A stretch of 64,000 nt of DNA from contig JACAAK010000006.1 of the NCBI GenBank assembly GCA_025093985.1, forward strand, positions 2,542,001 through 2,606,000. The letters run 5' to 3'. The stretch's first letter is position 1. Every line of letters starts with the position of its first letter. Shown here one piece after another: positions 1-9,547 of this stretch. The position numbers and the translations under genes were made by a program. The notes under the pieces were generated by a model. It was not told where the DNA came from and searched no databases. It worked only from the letters and a program-made list of their open reading frames with translations. The stretch is from Calvatia gigantea (lineage: Eukaryota > Basidiomycota > Agaricomycetes > Agaricales > Lycoperdaceae).

Positions 1-287
1 ATGCCCTGAGCACTTCCTGAGCCCTGAGAACATTGGCGAAGCTGAGGTGGTCTGCACATTAGGTAGCCGACTGAGGCTAAGCTTGGGTTGGTGTAAGAAC
101 ATATCAAGCTGAGGAAACTGGAAATAATTATAGGCCGTTTCAGAGAACAGGAAAATATGATGGCAATGATAGGATTTGCCAACTCACGAAATTTTTGGAT
201 CATTCGGAAGTCGACAACGGGTGCTAGGTGATGGACCCATCAGGGTCCTTGTCCTCTCTGGTGAACAGATCAGGGTTGGGCGACTCG

Positions 288-345
288 AAGTTGAATGTGT
301 TTTATGTTGAACGTTGAATATTGAATGTTGAACGTTGAACTAAGA
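288..345 (+). repeat. Degenerate TTGAACG tandem repeat
   Basis: Several imperfect units of GTTGAA followed by one to three bases run head to tail here, and are repeated exactly at 3736-3793 because of the larger duplication. The same word recurs at 7703-7727, 9519-9547 and 11501-11536. AACGTT inside it is a palindrome. Confidence 0.7.
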
Positions 346-429
346 AGGCCGGGTGAGCGGGCATAGGTCAAATTCGTTTGAGTTGAACAGGGTTTACTCA
401 CCCATTCATCTGGGCTAAGAGTCGTCGAC

Positions 430-1020
430 GCGTTGGCTGTGACACGGAGTATAGGGGGAGAAGGACAAGACGCTTTCTGGTCTGCCTTCTGTTGTTGGGG
501 TCAAGGTTACATCTTACGGACCCCTGGCAGCTGGGACAGTGACACTGGTGCCCAATGCATACCCCAGATTGCGCACCCTGGGCCTGATTGTTGGTCAACG
601 GTTTCACCCATGCTGCACAAAGGAAAGGAATGGAAAACAGGCCAGTGTGACCAAGATGTGGGAAAGGTTAGTACACATCTGCTAACGAGTCAGTGTGCGG
701 AACGGGTCACATCAATGCAATATTGACTTCAAAATACTCTTTGGTATCGATACGTTATCAACGTTTCAACACGACCAGTGACACATTGGCTTGTCGGCAC
801 AGTGTAAACACTACACGCAGATACTGCGCCTTTCAAAGCCGCACAACTCCACATGACTTTCGCATCATACCCGCGTTGTCTCCAAGGTTAATTCCCGTCA
901 CTATCGGGGAATTTTCAAGTCCTGGTGACAAACTCACTGCACCGCGCTTGCGCTTGAGCCCCATTCTCCACCATTCACCGAAGCGTCTCTTGACATATAC
1001 CACAATTGGCGCAATTAGAT
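430..1020 (+). repeat. Diverged dispersed repeat related to 9160-9475
   Basis: Blocks of this non-coding stretch resemble the spacer between the two F-box loci in the same order: a part with TCAACGGTTTC, ATGCT and GCACAAAG-like words, then ATCATAC.CGCGTTGTC, then a part around ATTCACCGAA and TGACATAT. Both copies lie next to TTGAACG repeats. The short overlapping open frames here look like chance. An identical copy lies at 3878-4468. Confidence 0.5.
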
Positions 1021-1287
1021 AGGGGTGTCAAACCATATAAATAAGTTAATTCTATGCCAGTCTGTTTTTTCGATTGGGAAAGGATTGGTAAGAAGTGATT
1101 GGTGGAAACAGTAAGATGTATAATTAGGGCTGTGAGCGTTGAACGGTTTTGGATGGATATCGCCATCGTGGTCGAGGCGTGCGCGTTGGAGGAATGGGTC
1201 GACGGTTGGGCTGGGGTTAGGGGATGATCGTACTGAGTGATGCGTGGTTGAATAGTAGTAATACATTTGAGTCAGAGCGGTGAGTTA

Positions 1288-2072
1288 CAGTAAGGGACAA
1301 AACCGTTCCAATGTTTTGAACTTCTCAGAAGATCAGCTCATATCTCAAGGACTACTGTGGCTGTGCACTTCCTAATTTAATTGTAGATAGTCCAGTATCT
1401 TATCTAATCATATGCAAAGTATGATTATGTAATCCTTTGTTTTAGGGGAGTTATTAATTAATTAATATTTTAAGTGCATTGGAACAGTTTTGTCCCTCTT
1501 GAAATTTATATACAAAATGGGTATTCTAGTACCTGGTATAAGCTCCCTTGGCCTGTAAAACTGCCTGGACCCTCCTAGGCATACTCTCTATCAGATTCTG
1601 ACACACTTCTGGTTCTATGTCATCCCACTCCTTTTGTATCCTCTCCCATAGGGTATTCATGCTATCAGGAGGAGTATCATACTCTCCCAGCTTATTCTTG
1701 AGGTGAGTCCAGAGATGTTCAATGGGATTAAGGTCTGGAGACTGTGGGGGCCATACCATAACCTCCAATTCAGACTCATCTAGCCAGTTTGTAGCCTTTT
1801 TGCTCTTGTGTTTGGGGTCATTGTCCTGTTGGAAGACCATATCCTCCTCATTCTTCCCATACCACCTGATGCTCCTCTTTAGTTCATCCCCCAAAATTTG
1901 AACATAAAGGTCAGCATCCATCTTCCCTTCAATTTTAGTGGCAAACCCCACTCCATCCCACAGCATACAACCCCAGATCATCACATTTCCTCCACCAAAC
2001 TTGACTGTTCCCTCAACCAATCTATCATTCAGCCCCTCTCCTGCCTTTTTCCATACCCAAACCCTTCCATCT
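1288..2072 (-). mobile_element. Tc1/mariner element, truncated copy
   Basis: Starts with the terminal CAGTAAGGGACAAAACC after a TA, as in the fuller copy at 4736, and carries the whole left inverted repeat plus the 3' part of the transposase on the minus strand. It is cut at 2072 within the DDE domain, with unrelated sequence after that, so it has no right end and cannot be mobile by itself. Confidence 0.85.
1526..2072 (-). pseudogene. Tc1/mariner transposase, C-terminal fragment
   Basis: Encodes the second and third parts of a DDE catalytic domain: a QQDNDPKH block with the second Asp and WPPQSPDLNPIEHLW with the Glu, 34 residues apart. The first catalytic Asp (in WTDESK) and the DNA-binding domain are lost at the break at 2072. 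The fragment is identical to the same part of the 4974-5719 copy. Confidence 0.85.
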
Positions 2073-3448
2073 AGCGAGAACTCGTCACATTACGAAAATA
2101 CATATGCAGATACTGCCATCGTGACTCCCATATGAACACAATAGCATTACTCAGTACCTAAATCTGAGTACCACCGACAGGCAACAATTGGACACTTATA
2201 CGCATGATCTCAGACAATCATAGCCAATGGAGGAAATAATCAAGTGGCTGCAAAAGATAAGTCACCAGGAATACCCATTGTCAATTTATAACCATGCACT
2301 AGCTACTGATGCACTTCACACATGAAGGCACTAGACAAGAGTTCCAGTCAGTTTGGATATAAAAACTGGGCTATTTGGTTGTGTAGGCGTCGTGATGTGG
2401 GGGCGAAGGCGAATGATTGATAAGTAGGGAGGCTGAAAGCGGAGAGACGGGTAAGAGGGTGACGTTTGTGGATTCAAGAACAAATGATGTACATTATAAT
2501 AAATTTACGGCGAATTCATTACGGGATCATATGATCGGTATCTACGGTAGGGGTCAGAGGGGAGAGTCGGCAAACGTTCTGTTAGGCCTCGATCCATGAT
2601 ACTACGGCCGCTACATTGCGGAAGAAGAGGTTGAGATTCAGGACTAAACGATACAAAGATTGACATACGTGGCAGCCCGGCCAAGGAGAGGGTTATGAGG
2701 TGCCTACCATGTCTCTGGTCTTCGAGTTGGTCGGGACTTCGACAGGCGGCAAATGTATAGTCCTTGACGAAAAGGGTCGGGTGGTAATAGGACAAGGATC
2801 TATGCATTGCCGACTGAATAGATGATGAAGCGGAGACCACAGCTATCCAAACTGGGCGGAACTCATCAGGGTATGCGTAAAGTTTTCCAGAGCGGTATTT
2901 AAGTAGGGGTAGAAGATGGGTCCGGAATGTTTCAAAGGGGTGGTCGAGGATAATGAGGAGGTTGTGCACGTCCGTGTGAGGAATGAACCACGGCGATTTA
3001 AGCATCTTGTGCGCGTCAAGAAGTGGTGGGTACCAGTATCTTCTAGTTTGGCTTGGCCATAGGTCGTCCTGGCCGAGACTGGGAGATGGTTTCAGTGAAC
3101 ATTGTTACCTGAAGATACAAGAGAAGGCCTGAACCTTGAAGGTCAAAAAGGAGAAACACTCACCGATTGCAAGTAAAGTCCCCTTCCCTCCCTAGGATCA
3201 ATGCACTTATCGATGCTCCACCAAATTCTATCCCCAAATCCACACGCGGAGACCCATCCCACGGAACCCTTTTATCCAAGGCAAACCAAATCACCAGTAA
3301 AACGAGGGAACAGGGTCACCGTCCCGCCCCCCGTTCAATAGTGAACCACGGATGCATTGAAATACTTAGTTGGTTGAGGCAATACATACCGATGGCAGCG
3401 ACTTCTGTGTACAAGGTCACGATAGAGGATACGGCCCCGCAAGGAACA
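2073..3448. other. Unassigned stretch between the duplicated blocks
   Basis: No gene that I can name. The minus strand holds a 166-codon frame at 2505-3005 and shorter frames at 3180-3460 with plausible splice sites (a GTGAGT donor near 3160), including a piece ending in LYTEVAAIG that could be a membrane segment. This might be the remnant of a multi-exon minus-strand gene, but no domain is recognisable. A TATA-like word (TATAAAAA) lies near 2358. Confidence 0.3.
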
Positions 3449-3735
3449 ATGCCCTGAGCACTTCCTGAGCCCTGAGAACATTGGCGAAGCTGAGGTGGTC
3501 TGCACATTAGGTAGCCGACTGAGGCTAAGCTTGGGTTGGTGTAAGAACATATCAAGCTGAGGAAACTGGAAATAATTATAGGCCGTTTCAGAGAACAGGA
3601 AAATATGATGGCAATGATAGGATTTGCCAACTCACGAAATTTTTGGATCATTCGGAAGTCGACAACGGGTGCTAGGTGATGGACCCATCAGGGTCCTTGT
3701 CCTCTCTGGTGAACAGATCAGGGTTGGGCGACTCG

Positions 3736-3793
3736 AAGTTGAATGTGTTTTATGTTGAACGTTGAATATTGAATGTTGAACGTTGAACTAAGA
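3736..3793 (+). repeat. Degenerate TTGAACG tandem repeat, second copy
   Basis: Same sequence as 288-345, carried by the 2-kb direct repeat. Confidence 0.7.
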
Positions 3794-4735
3794 AGGCCGG
3801 GTGAGCGGGCATAGGTCAAATTCGTTTGAGTTGAACAGGGTTTACTCACCCATTCATCTGGGCTAAGAGTCGTCGACGCGTTGGCTGTGACACGGAGTAT
3901 AGGGGGAGAAGGACAAGACGCTTTCTGGTCTGCCTTCTGTTGTTGGGGTCAAGGTTACATCTTACGGACCCCTGGCAGCTGGGACAGTGACACTGGTGCC
4001 CAATGCATACCCCAGATTGCGCACCCTGGGCCTGATTGTTGGTCAACGGTTTCACCCATGCTGCACAAAGGAAAGGAATGGAAAACAGGCCAGTGTGACC
4101 AAGATGTGGGAAAGGTTAGTACACATCTGCTAACGAGTCAGTGTGCGGAACGGGTCACATCAATGCAATATTGACTTCAAAATACTCTTTGGTATCGATA
4201 CGTTATCAACGTTTCAACACGACCAGTGACACATTGGCTTGTCGGCACAGTGTAAACACTACACGCAGATACTGCGCCTTTCAAAGCCGCACAACTCCAC
4301 ATGACTTTCGCATCATACCCGCGTTGTCTCCAAGGTTAATTCCCGTCACTATCGGGGAATTTTCAAGTCCTGGTGACAAACTCACTGCACCGCGCTTGCG
4401 CTTGAGCCCCATTCTCCACCATTCACCGAAGCGTCTCTTGACATATACCACAATTGGCGCAATTAGATAGGGGTGTCAAACCATATAAATAAGTTAATTC
4501 TATGCCAGTCTGTTTTTTCGATTGGGAAAGGATTGGTAAGAAGTGATTGGTGGAAACAGTAAGATGTATAATTAGGGCTGTGAGCGTTGAACGGTTTTGG
4601 ATGGATATCGCCATCGTGGTCGAGGCGTGCGCGTTGGAGGAATGGGTCGACGGTTGGGCTGGGGTTAGGGGATGATCGTACTGAGTGATGCGTGGTTGAA
4701 TAGTAGTAATACATTTGAGTCAGAGCGGTGAGTTA

Positions 4736-4948
4736 CAGTAAGGGACAAAACCGTTCCAATGTTTTGAACTTCTCAGAAGATCAGCTCATATCTCAAGGAC
4801 TACTGTGGCTGTGCACTTCCTAATTTAATTGTAGATAGTCCAGTATCTTATCTAATCATATGCAAAGTATGATTATGTAATCCTTTGTTTTAGGGGAGTT
4901 ATTAATTAATTAATATTTTAAGTGCATTGGAACAGTTTTGTCCCTCTT
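4736..4948 (+). repeat. Left terminal inverted repeat of the Tc1/mariner element
   Basis: About 213 bases that match the reverse complement of 6471-6683. An outer 20-base motif (4742-4761) and a near-identical inner motif (4925-4944) sit at its two borders in opposite orientation, so this end on its own resembles a small MITE. The left end carries an AAATT that the right end lacks. Confidence 0.9.
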
Positions 4949-4973
4949 GAAATTTATATACAAAATGGGTATT

Positions 4974-5719
4974 CTAGTACCTGGTATAAGCTCCCTTGGC
5001 CTGTAAAACTGCCTGGACCCTCCTAGGCATACTCTCTATCAGATTCTGACACACTTCTGGTTCTATGTCATCCCACTCCTTTTGTATCCTCTCCCATAGG
5101 GTATTCATGCTATCAGGAGGAGTATCATACTCTCCCAGCTTATTCTTGAGGTGAGTCCAGAGATGTTCAATGGGATTAAGGTCTGGAGACTGTGGGGGCC
5201 ATACCATAACCTCCAATTCAGACTCATCTAGCCAGTTTGTAGCCTTTTTGCTCTTGTGTTTGGGGTCATTGTCCTGTTGGAAGACCATATCCTCCTCATT
5301 CTTCCCATACCACCTGATGCTCCTCTTTAGTTCATCCCCCAAAATTTGAACATAAAGGTCAGCATCCATCTTCCCTTCAATTTTAGTGGCAAACCCCACT
5401 CCATCCCACAGCATACAACCCCAGATCATCACATTTCCTCCACCAAACTTGACTGTTCCCTCAACCAATCTATCATTCAGCCCCTCTCCTGCCTTTTTCC
5501 ATACCCAAACCCTTCCATCTGATCCAAACCGATTGATTTTGGACTCATCTGTCCAAATAACCCTCTTCCAGTCCTCCAGGGTCCAGTTAACATGTGCTTC
5601 TGCCCACTCCAACCTTTTCCTCCTATGGACAGCAGTAAGTTTAGGTCGTTTCCACTTGACTACAGCCTTCATTCCAGCTCCTCTGAGTGCCCTGCGCACT
5701 GTTTTGGTGGATACAGGCT
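4974..5719 (-). pseudogene. Tc1/mariner transposase, DDE domain portion
   Basis: DDE transposase that would cut and join transposon ends. The three catalytic acids are visible: Asp in WTDESK, Asp in QQDNDPKH and Glu in SPDLNPIEHLW, with 34 residues between the last two, which is the Tc1 (DD34E) spacing. The part before it reads QPVSTKTVRRALRGAGMK, the usual linker between the second helix-turn-helix and the catalytic domain. The upstream end at 5719 abuts a duplicated right end, which separates this domain from its DNA-binding half at 6066-6338. Joined, the two halves would give roughly 340 residues, normal for Tc1. Confidence 0.9.
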
Positions 5720-6065
5720 GAGCGCATATAGTTGTAAAGGTATAGTGGGGGAGTTAATTTGCACCTGAGAATAAGCACATCCATTTATACATCACCCTAC
5801 ATGGTCACATGATTTTATTTGTATTTATTTGATTGCAATAAATGAAGTCATGTGCTCAGAATTTGAGAGGGACAAAACTGTTCCAATGTACTTAAAATAT
5901 TAATTAATTAATAACTCCCCCAAAACAAAGGATTACATAATCATACTTTGCATATGATTAGATAAGATACTGGACTATCTACAATTAAATTAGGAAGTGC
6001 ACAGCCACAGTAGTCCTTGAGTTATGAGCTGATCTTCTGAAAAGTTCAAAACATTGGAACGGTTT
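5720..6065 (-). repeat. Nested copy of the transposon right end
   Basis: About 346 bases equal to 6331-6676 (offset 611), i.e. the first codons, leader and inverted repeat of the same element, inserted in the same orientation between the two transposase halves. It lacks the last dozen or so terminal bases (the TGTCCCTTACTG end) and keeps the AAATT found in the left end, so it is not a simple copy of the present right end. There is no TA duplication around it. Confidence 0.85.
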
Positions 6066-6338
6066 GGCAATAACATTTTGAAGTGATTTGGTGACTTGGG
6101 AGGCATTGTCAGCCTTGCGAGAGGTGATGAGGCGAACAGAATAGTGGATATCAGAGGGAGAAAGTTTAGATGGGCGGCCACCAACAGATTTGGAAAGTGT
6201 TGATCTATGTTTGGAGCGAATCCTAGAAATAGTACTGACTCCTCCCAGACCAGTAATAGAAGCAATATGATGAGCAGATTTCCCTTGGTCCAGGTAAGAG
6301 AGGACTCTATTGGTCTGAGTAGAGGAAAGAGAGCGCAT
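6066..6338 (-). pseudogene. Tc1/mariner transposase, N-terminal helix-turn-helix portion
   Basis: Begins with an ATG at 6338 and encodes about 91 residues: a first helix-turn-helix (QTNRVLSYLDQGKS..HIA..TG), a GRPSKLSPSD linker that resembles the AT-hook/GRPR linker of Tc1 proteins, and the start of a second helix-turn-helix. It ends at a junction with the duplicated right end. It is the natural front half of the DDE fragment at 4974-5719. Upstream (6339-6470) is the 5' non-coding part of the element. Confidence 0.85.
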
Positions 6339-6470
6339 ATAGTTGTAAAGGTATAGTGGGGGAGTTAATTTGCACCTGAGAATAAGCACATCCATTTATA
6401 CATCACCCTACATGGTCACATGATTTTATTTGTATTTATTTGATTGCAATAAATGAAGTCATGTGCTCAG

Positions 6471-6683
6471 AATTTGAGAGGGACAAAACTGTTCCAATGT
6501 ACTTAAAATATTAATTAATTAATAACTCCCCCAAAACAAAGGATTACATAATCATACTTTGCATATGATTAGATAAGATACTGGACTATCTACAATTAGG
6601 AAGTGCACAGCCACAGTAGTCCTTGAGTTATGAGCTGATCTTCTGAAAAGTTCAAAACATTGGAACGGTTTTGTCCCTTACTG
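6471..6683 (-). repeat. Right terminal inverted repeat of the Tc1/mariner element
   Basis: Reverse complement of 4736-4948 with a few differences, including a 5-base deletion near 6598. The inner motif lies at 6480-6499 and the outer one at 6658-6677, again facing each other. Confidence 0.9.
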
Positions 6684-7702
6684 TACAATGTACAGAACGG
6701 ATTGAATCTAAGTGAAGCACATGAAGGGCGAGAACAAGATTCCGCCATGGGCAAGGAGTTAGACACATTCGACAGCGGAGACAAGGTCAGTGGGGATGTT
6801 AAAGAGGAGAGGGATACGAGAAGAAGGAAAAGTGCCACGTGATACCGGGTCAGCTGGGTTAAGCGAAGATTTAACGTATTCGAAGGAAGGTAGAATAAAG
6901 TTCGGACAAGTCAGAGAAAGGATAGGAAAGGATGTGGCGAATGGGTAAGTTAGTGTGAACCCTTAGCGACGGCTCCTATGACACCCATATTATTCATGAA
7001 CTAGGGAGTTTCAGTCCCGCATCAGACTCGCGACGCCTCTTCCTTTTGACTATGTAGTTCTTCTTTGACGAAGAAGGGCATGAGAGGGGAGAGAGTGTCG
7101 AAAATAAGAGGGCCGCTAAGGTTGTCAAAGTCCTCTTCGGAGATGGTAATGACAGACTCGTCGTCGGAATCGGGTTCGTCACCCTGCGGACCGTGGCGCC
7201 AGCTCCAGCGCTTCTTTTCGCAATCTCTATTTCTAGATTCAATTTCAATGGCGTTAAAATCTAATTTAGCGCGTAAGGAGAGTTTTTTTTAAAAAAGGAT
7301 TATAATATCGGGTTTGTGAGTCTTCCTGACACATGGGGGAATACCACCTGGAACAGTCCAGGGGCAGGGGGAACGGGGTCGCGTTGACCATCATTCTCAC
7401 CGGCGTCGGCCGGACGAGGAGTGTGTCCGCATTCATCAGGGGTTGGGATATTGTTGGTATCTGTCATTGGAACGTGATATCACGAGAAAAACGCGTAAAG
7501 ACTCGAAAAAAGAGCGGTATGAGCGAGGGGACGAGATAACGGTAGAGAATTATAAAATTCAAAGATTAGCAGATGTCGTATTGTTTGTACTTGTGAGGAA
7601 TGGAGGACCCAATCAACGCGTACCACGACAACTTATCCTACCATGTGGAATGAATTCCACATCTGGGAATAAGCCTTATCTATCCACTCCTCCCGTTGTT
7701 CC
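6684..7702. other. Intergenic, no gene recognised
   Basis: Between the transposon and the F-box gene. Short overlapping frames on both strands (for example 6994-7248 minus) have no recognisable motif. A run of eight T then six A lies near 7282-7295. Confidence 0.4.
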
Positions 7703-7727
7703 ACGTTCAACGTCAACGTTCAACGCT
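7703..7727 (+). repeat. TTGAACG-type repeat upstream of the F-box gene
   Basis: Reverse-orientation units (CGTTCAACGTCAACGTTCAACG) about 40 bases before the likely start of the F-box protein; the paralogue at 9543 has a similar run at the same place. Confidence 0.65.
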
Positions 7728-7763
7728 GAGGTCCCGGAACGTCGTGCACATTCACGCAAAAAT

Positions 7764-9002
7764 ATGCACAATGCCGGAGCCTGCTCCATCCATGACCTCC
7801 CTGATGAACTCCTATGTCGCATTTTTCAGGAACGCTTAAACATTCGAGATGTTGACTCAACCCGCAACCACCCATGGATCTCTTACAAGGCTCTCGTCAT
7901 CCTCTGTTCTATCAATCACCATATGCGGACGCTCGTTACCAATTCACCGCGGCTCTGGGCCTACTTTCAACTCTCTGCCTTCCCCGATTACCCCCCGATC
8001 CCTCTTATTGAGCTTTGCATCAAGAGATTTGGCACAACCGTCCCCATCTATCTCGATTTTTTCAGTCCTAATTCAGTCAATTCCAGCCGTCCTGGTGAGG
8101 CTGTTGATGAAGAGCATGCAATCGACACCATCGCCCTTCTGTGTCCCCATCTCCATCGATGGAAGTCCTTCAAAATATTTTTCGAAGACGGAAGTGCCGA
8201 AGCATTTGTGAAGCTTCCTCTGGAGAATGCCACAATATTGGAAGGAATTGAGATCGCTTCGCCTTGTGGCCAGCAACTCAATAACGCAATACTCGCCAAT
8301 ATCGCAAAGCTCCCAGCGCTGCATTATCTAACATGGGATGAATACTATGTTAGCAACGACGACCGCATCGACTCGTCCTTCGAACCTATCGTGTCCGATT
8401 TTCCGTGGAGACATCTCCGAAGGCTTTTCCTCACCGTCATGCTGTCGCCCGGTGTGGCTCTTCAAATGTTCTCATCTTTGGAGTCGGTAGAGCTAGTCAG
8501 TATGAATTTTCGCCGGCTGCCACTCAGCCGCGTAGAGTCGGTGCCTCCCACGCTTATCCGCCTCCCGAAACTCCGAGAATTATTCATCATGACCGATCTT
8601 GGGATATACGAGACTGTCCAACACCTTGATCTGCCAGGGATCAAGAACCTCCAAATCAGAGTAGGAAGATATATATGGGACGGACCGATTCCCCCTTTTG
8701 CGGGATACAAGGACTTCATTGTGCGTGCGTCAGCCAGTTTGGTAAAGGGGCATTTTGACGCTTTTGGTTTTCATGGTGGTGATGTTGTGGGGCTACTCGG
8801 TCACCCAGAACTCCTTCGCATTCCGAATGTTATGTTTGGCGTCCCCTGTGGATTCGAAACGGCGGAAAGAGCTCTGAAGTCGACGATGAACACGAGGCCG
8901 GACCTAAAGCGTCACTTGAGAGTTGAAAATGCTTGGGTTGATGAGGTTTGGCAGTGTATTGGTTGGTCAGACGTGGAAAATCCACCGCCTTTTTCCTTGT
9001 AG
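7764..9002 (+). CDS. F-box domain protein
   Basis: Likely a substrate-recognition subunit of an SCF ubiquitin ligase. The chosen ATG gives 412 residues; the open frame continues upstream to 7443 but without a methionine that fits the paralogue. Residues 5-65 look like a fungal F-box: IHDLPDELLCRIF, then CSINHHMRTLVTNSPRLW. The rest has leucine-rich stretches (for example IAKLPALHYLTW, WRHLRRLFL, LIRLPKLRELF) of the kind that follow F-boxes in basidiomycetes. No intron is needed. A TTGAACG run lies just upstream, and a decayed tandem copy follows at 9543. The target of the protein cannot be told from sequence. Confidence 0.8.
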   Translation: MHNAGACSIHDLPDELLCRIFQERLNIRDVDSTRNHPWISYKALVILCSINHHMRTLVTNSPRLWAYFQLSAFPDYPPIPLIELCIKRFGTTVPIYLDFFSPNSVNSSRPGEAVDEEHAIDTIALLCPHLHRWKSFKIFFEDGSAEAFVKLPLENATILEGIEIASPCGQQLNNAILANIAKLPALHYLTWDEYYVSNDDRIDSSFEPIVSDFPWRHLRRLFLTVMLSPGVALQMFSSLESVELVSMNFRRLPLSRVESVPPTLIRLPKLRELFIMTDLGIYETVQHLDLPGIKNLQIRVGRYIWDGPIPPFAGYKDFIVRASASLVKGHFDAFGFHGGDVVGLLGHPELLRIPNVMFGVPCGFETAERALKSTMNTRPDLKRHLRVENAWVDEVWQCIGWSDVENPPPFSL

Positions 9003-9159
9003 GGTTACCCCTTCGCGTACTAGATAGGAGCGATGTAGATACCAAGTTCTCCCACCGAACACAATTCCCTGGACCTCGGTCTTGCCTCGACTTTTTAATT
9101 TGGTAATAACGTGTCAATAAATCACGTCCAGAATTACTTATCTTATCATTACAAGGCAG

Positions 9160-9475
9160 TAACCCCACCTCGTAAGTGTAACTGTACATGTCCAGGATCC
9201 CATACCCTTGATCAATGCCTCTCAACGGTTTCGATTATGCTACGCAAAGTAAAGGAAGTGGAAACAGCGCAGGGGGATTCAGGTATGGGAAAGGTCCAGG
9301 CAGATGCCACACCAGGTGACGACATATGACTCTGGTATCATACTCGCGTTGTCACCGGTAAATTCACACCAATGTTAGGGTATCCCTGAGTCATGTAACG
9401 AGCCCACTCCTCCGTCGATCACCGAACCATCTGTCATTCGTGACATATTGTATGCCACCGTTTGACAATGGATGC
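9160..9475 (+). repeat. Diverged dispersed repeat related to 430-1020
   Basis: Spacer between the F-box gene and its decayed copy. Blocks such as TCAACGGTTTC...ATGCT and ATCATAC.CGCGTTGTC line up in order with 560-1000, with large length differences. Confidence 0.5.
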
Positions 9476-9518
9476 CGTTAGAGAGGGGTGAAAGCCCTCA
9501 CCCACCCACTCCCCCCCC

Positions 9519-9547
9519 CGTTCAACGTTCAACATTGAAGTATTGAA
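9519..9547 (+). repeat. TTGAACG-type repeat upstream of the F-box pseudogene
   Basis: CGTTCAACGTTCAACATTGAAG-like run, preceded by ten C. Same position relative to the F-box reading frame as 7703-7727. Confidence 0.65.

Larger units (their letters stand above)
1..2072. repeat. Direct repeat, copy 1 of a 2,072-base duplication
   Basis: This stretch matches 3449-5520 with a constant offset of 3448; all reading frames in the two copies give the same proteins, so identity is complete or nearly so. It contains a TTGAACG-type repeat, a diverged dispersed repeat and the left part of a Tc1/mariner element. The match stops abruptly at 2072 inside the transposase. It begins exactly at the window edge, so its true left limit is unknown. 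Either a very recent duplication or an assembly stutter would explain it. Confidence 0.9.
3449..5520. repeat. Direct repeat, copy 2 of the 2,072-base duplication
   Basis: Partner of 1-2072. Here the sequence continues without a break past 5520 into the rest of the Tc1/mariner element, so this copy is the more complete one. The bases before 3449 belong to unrelated sequence. Confidence 0.9.
4736..6683 (-). mobile_element. Tc1/mariner (DD34E) transposon with TA target duplication
   Basis: The element starts with CAGTAAGGGACAAAACC at 4736 and ends with its reverse complement at 6683; both ends are flanked by TA (4734-4735 and 6684-6685), the target duplication expected of Tc1/mariner. The terminal inverted repeats are about 213 bases long. 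The transposase lies on the minus strand but is split: the helix-turn-helix part (6066-6338) and the DDE part (4974-5719) are separated by an extra copy of the right end (5720-6065). In its present form the element should be non-autonomous. Confidence 0.93.

Noticed and set aside
433..1266. Several short frames of 60-110 codons on both strands, repeated at 3881-4714
   Set aside because: They overlap each other on opposite strands, lack motifs and fall in a dispersed repeat.
9509..9518. Run of C as a possible homopolymer artefact like the one at 44791
   Set aside because: Only ten bases long, within the normal range.
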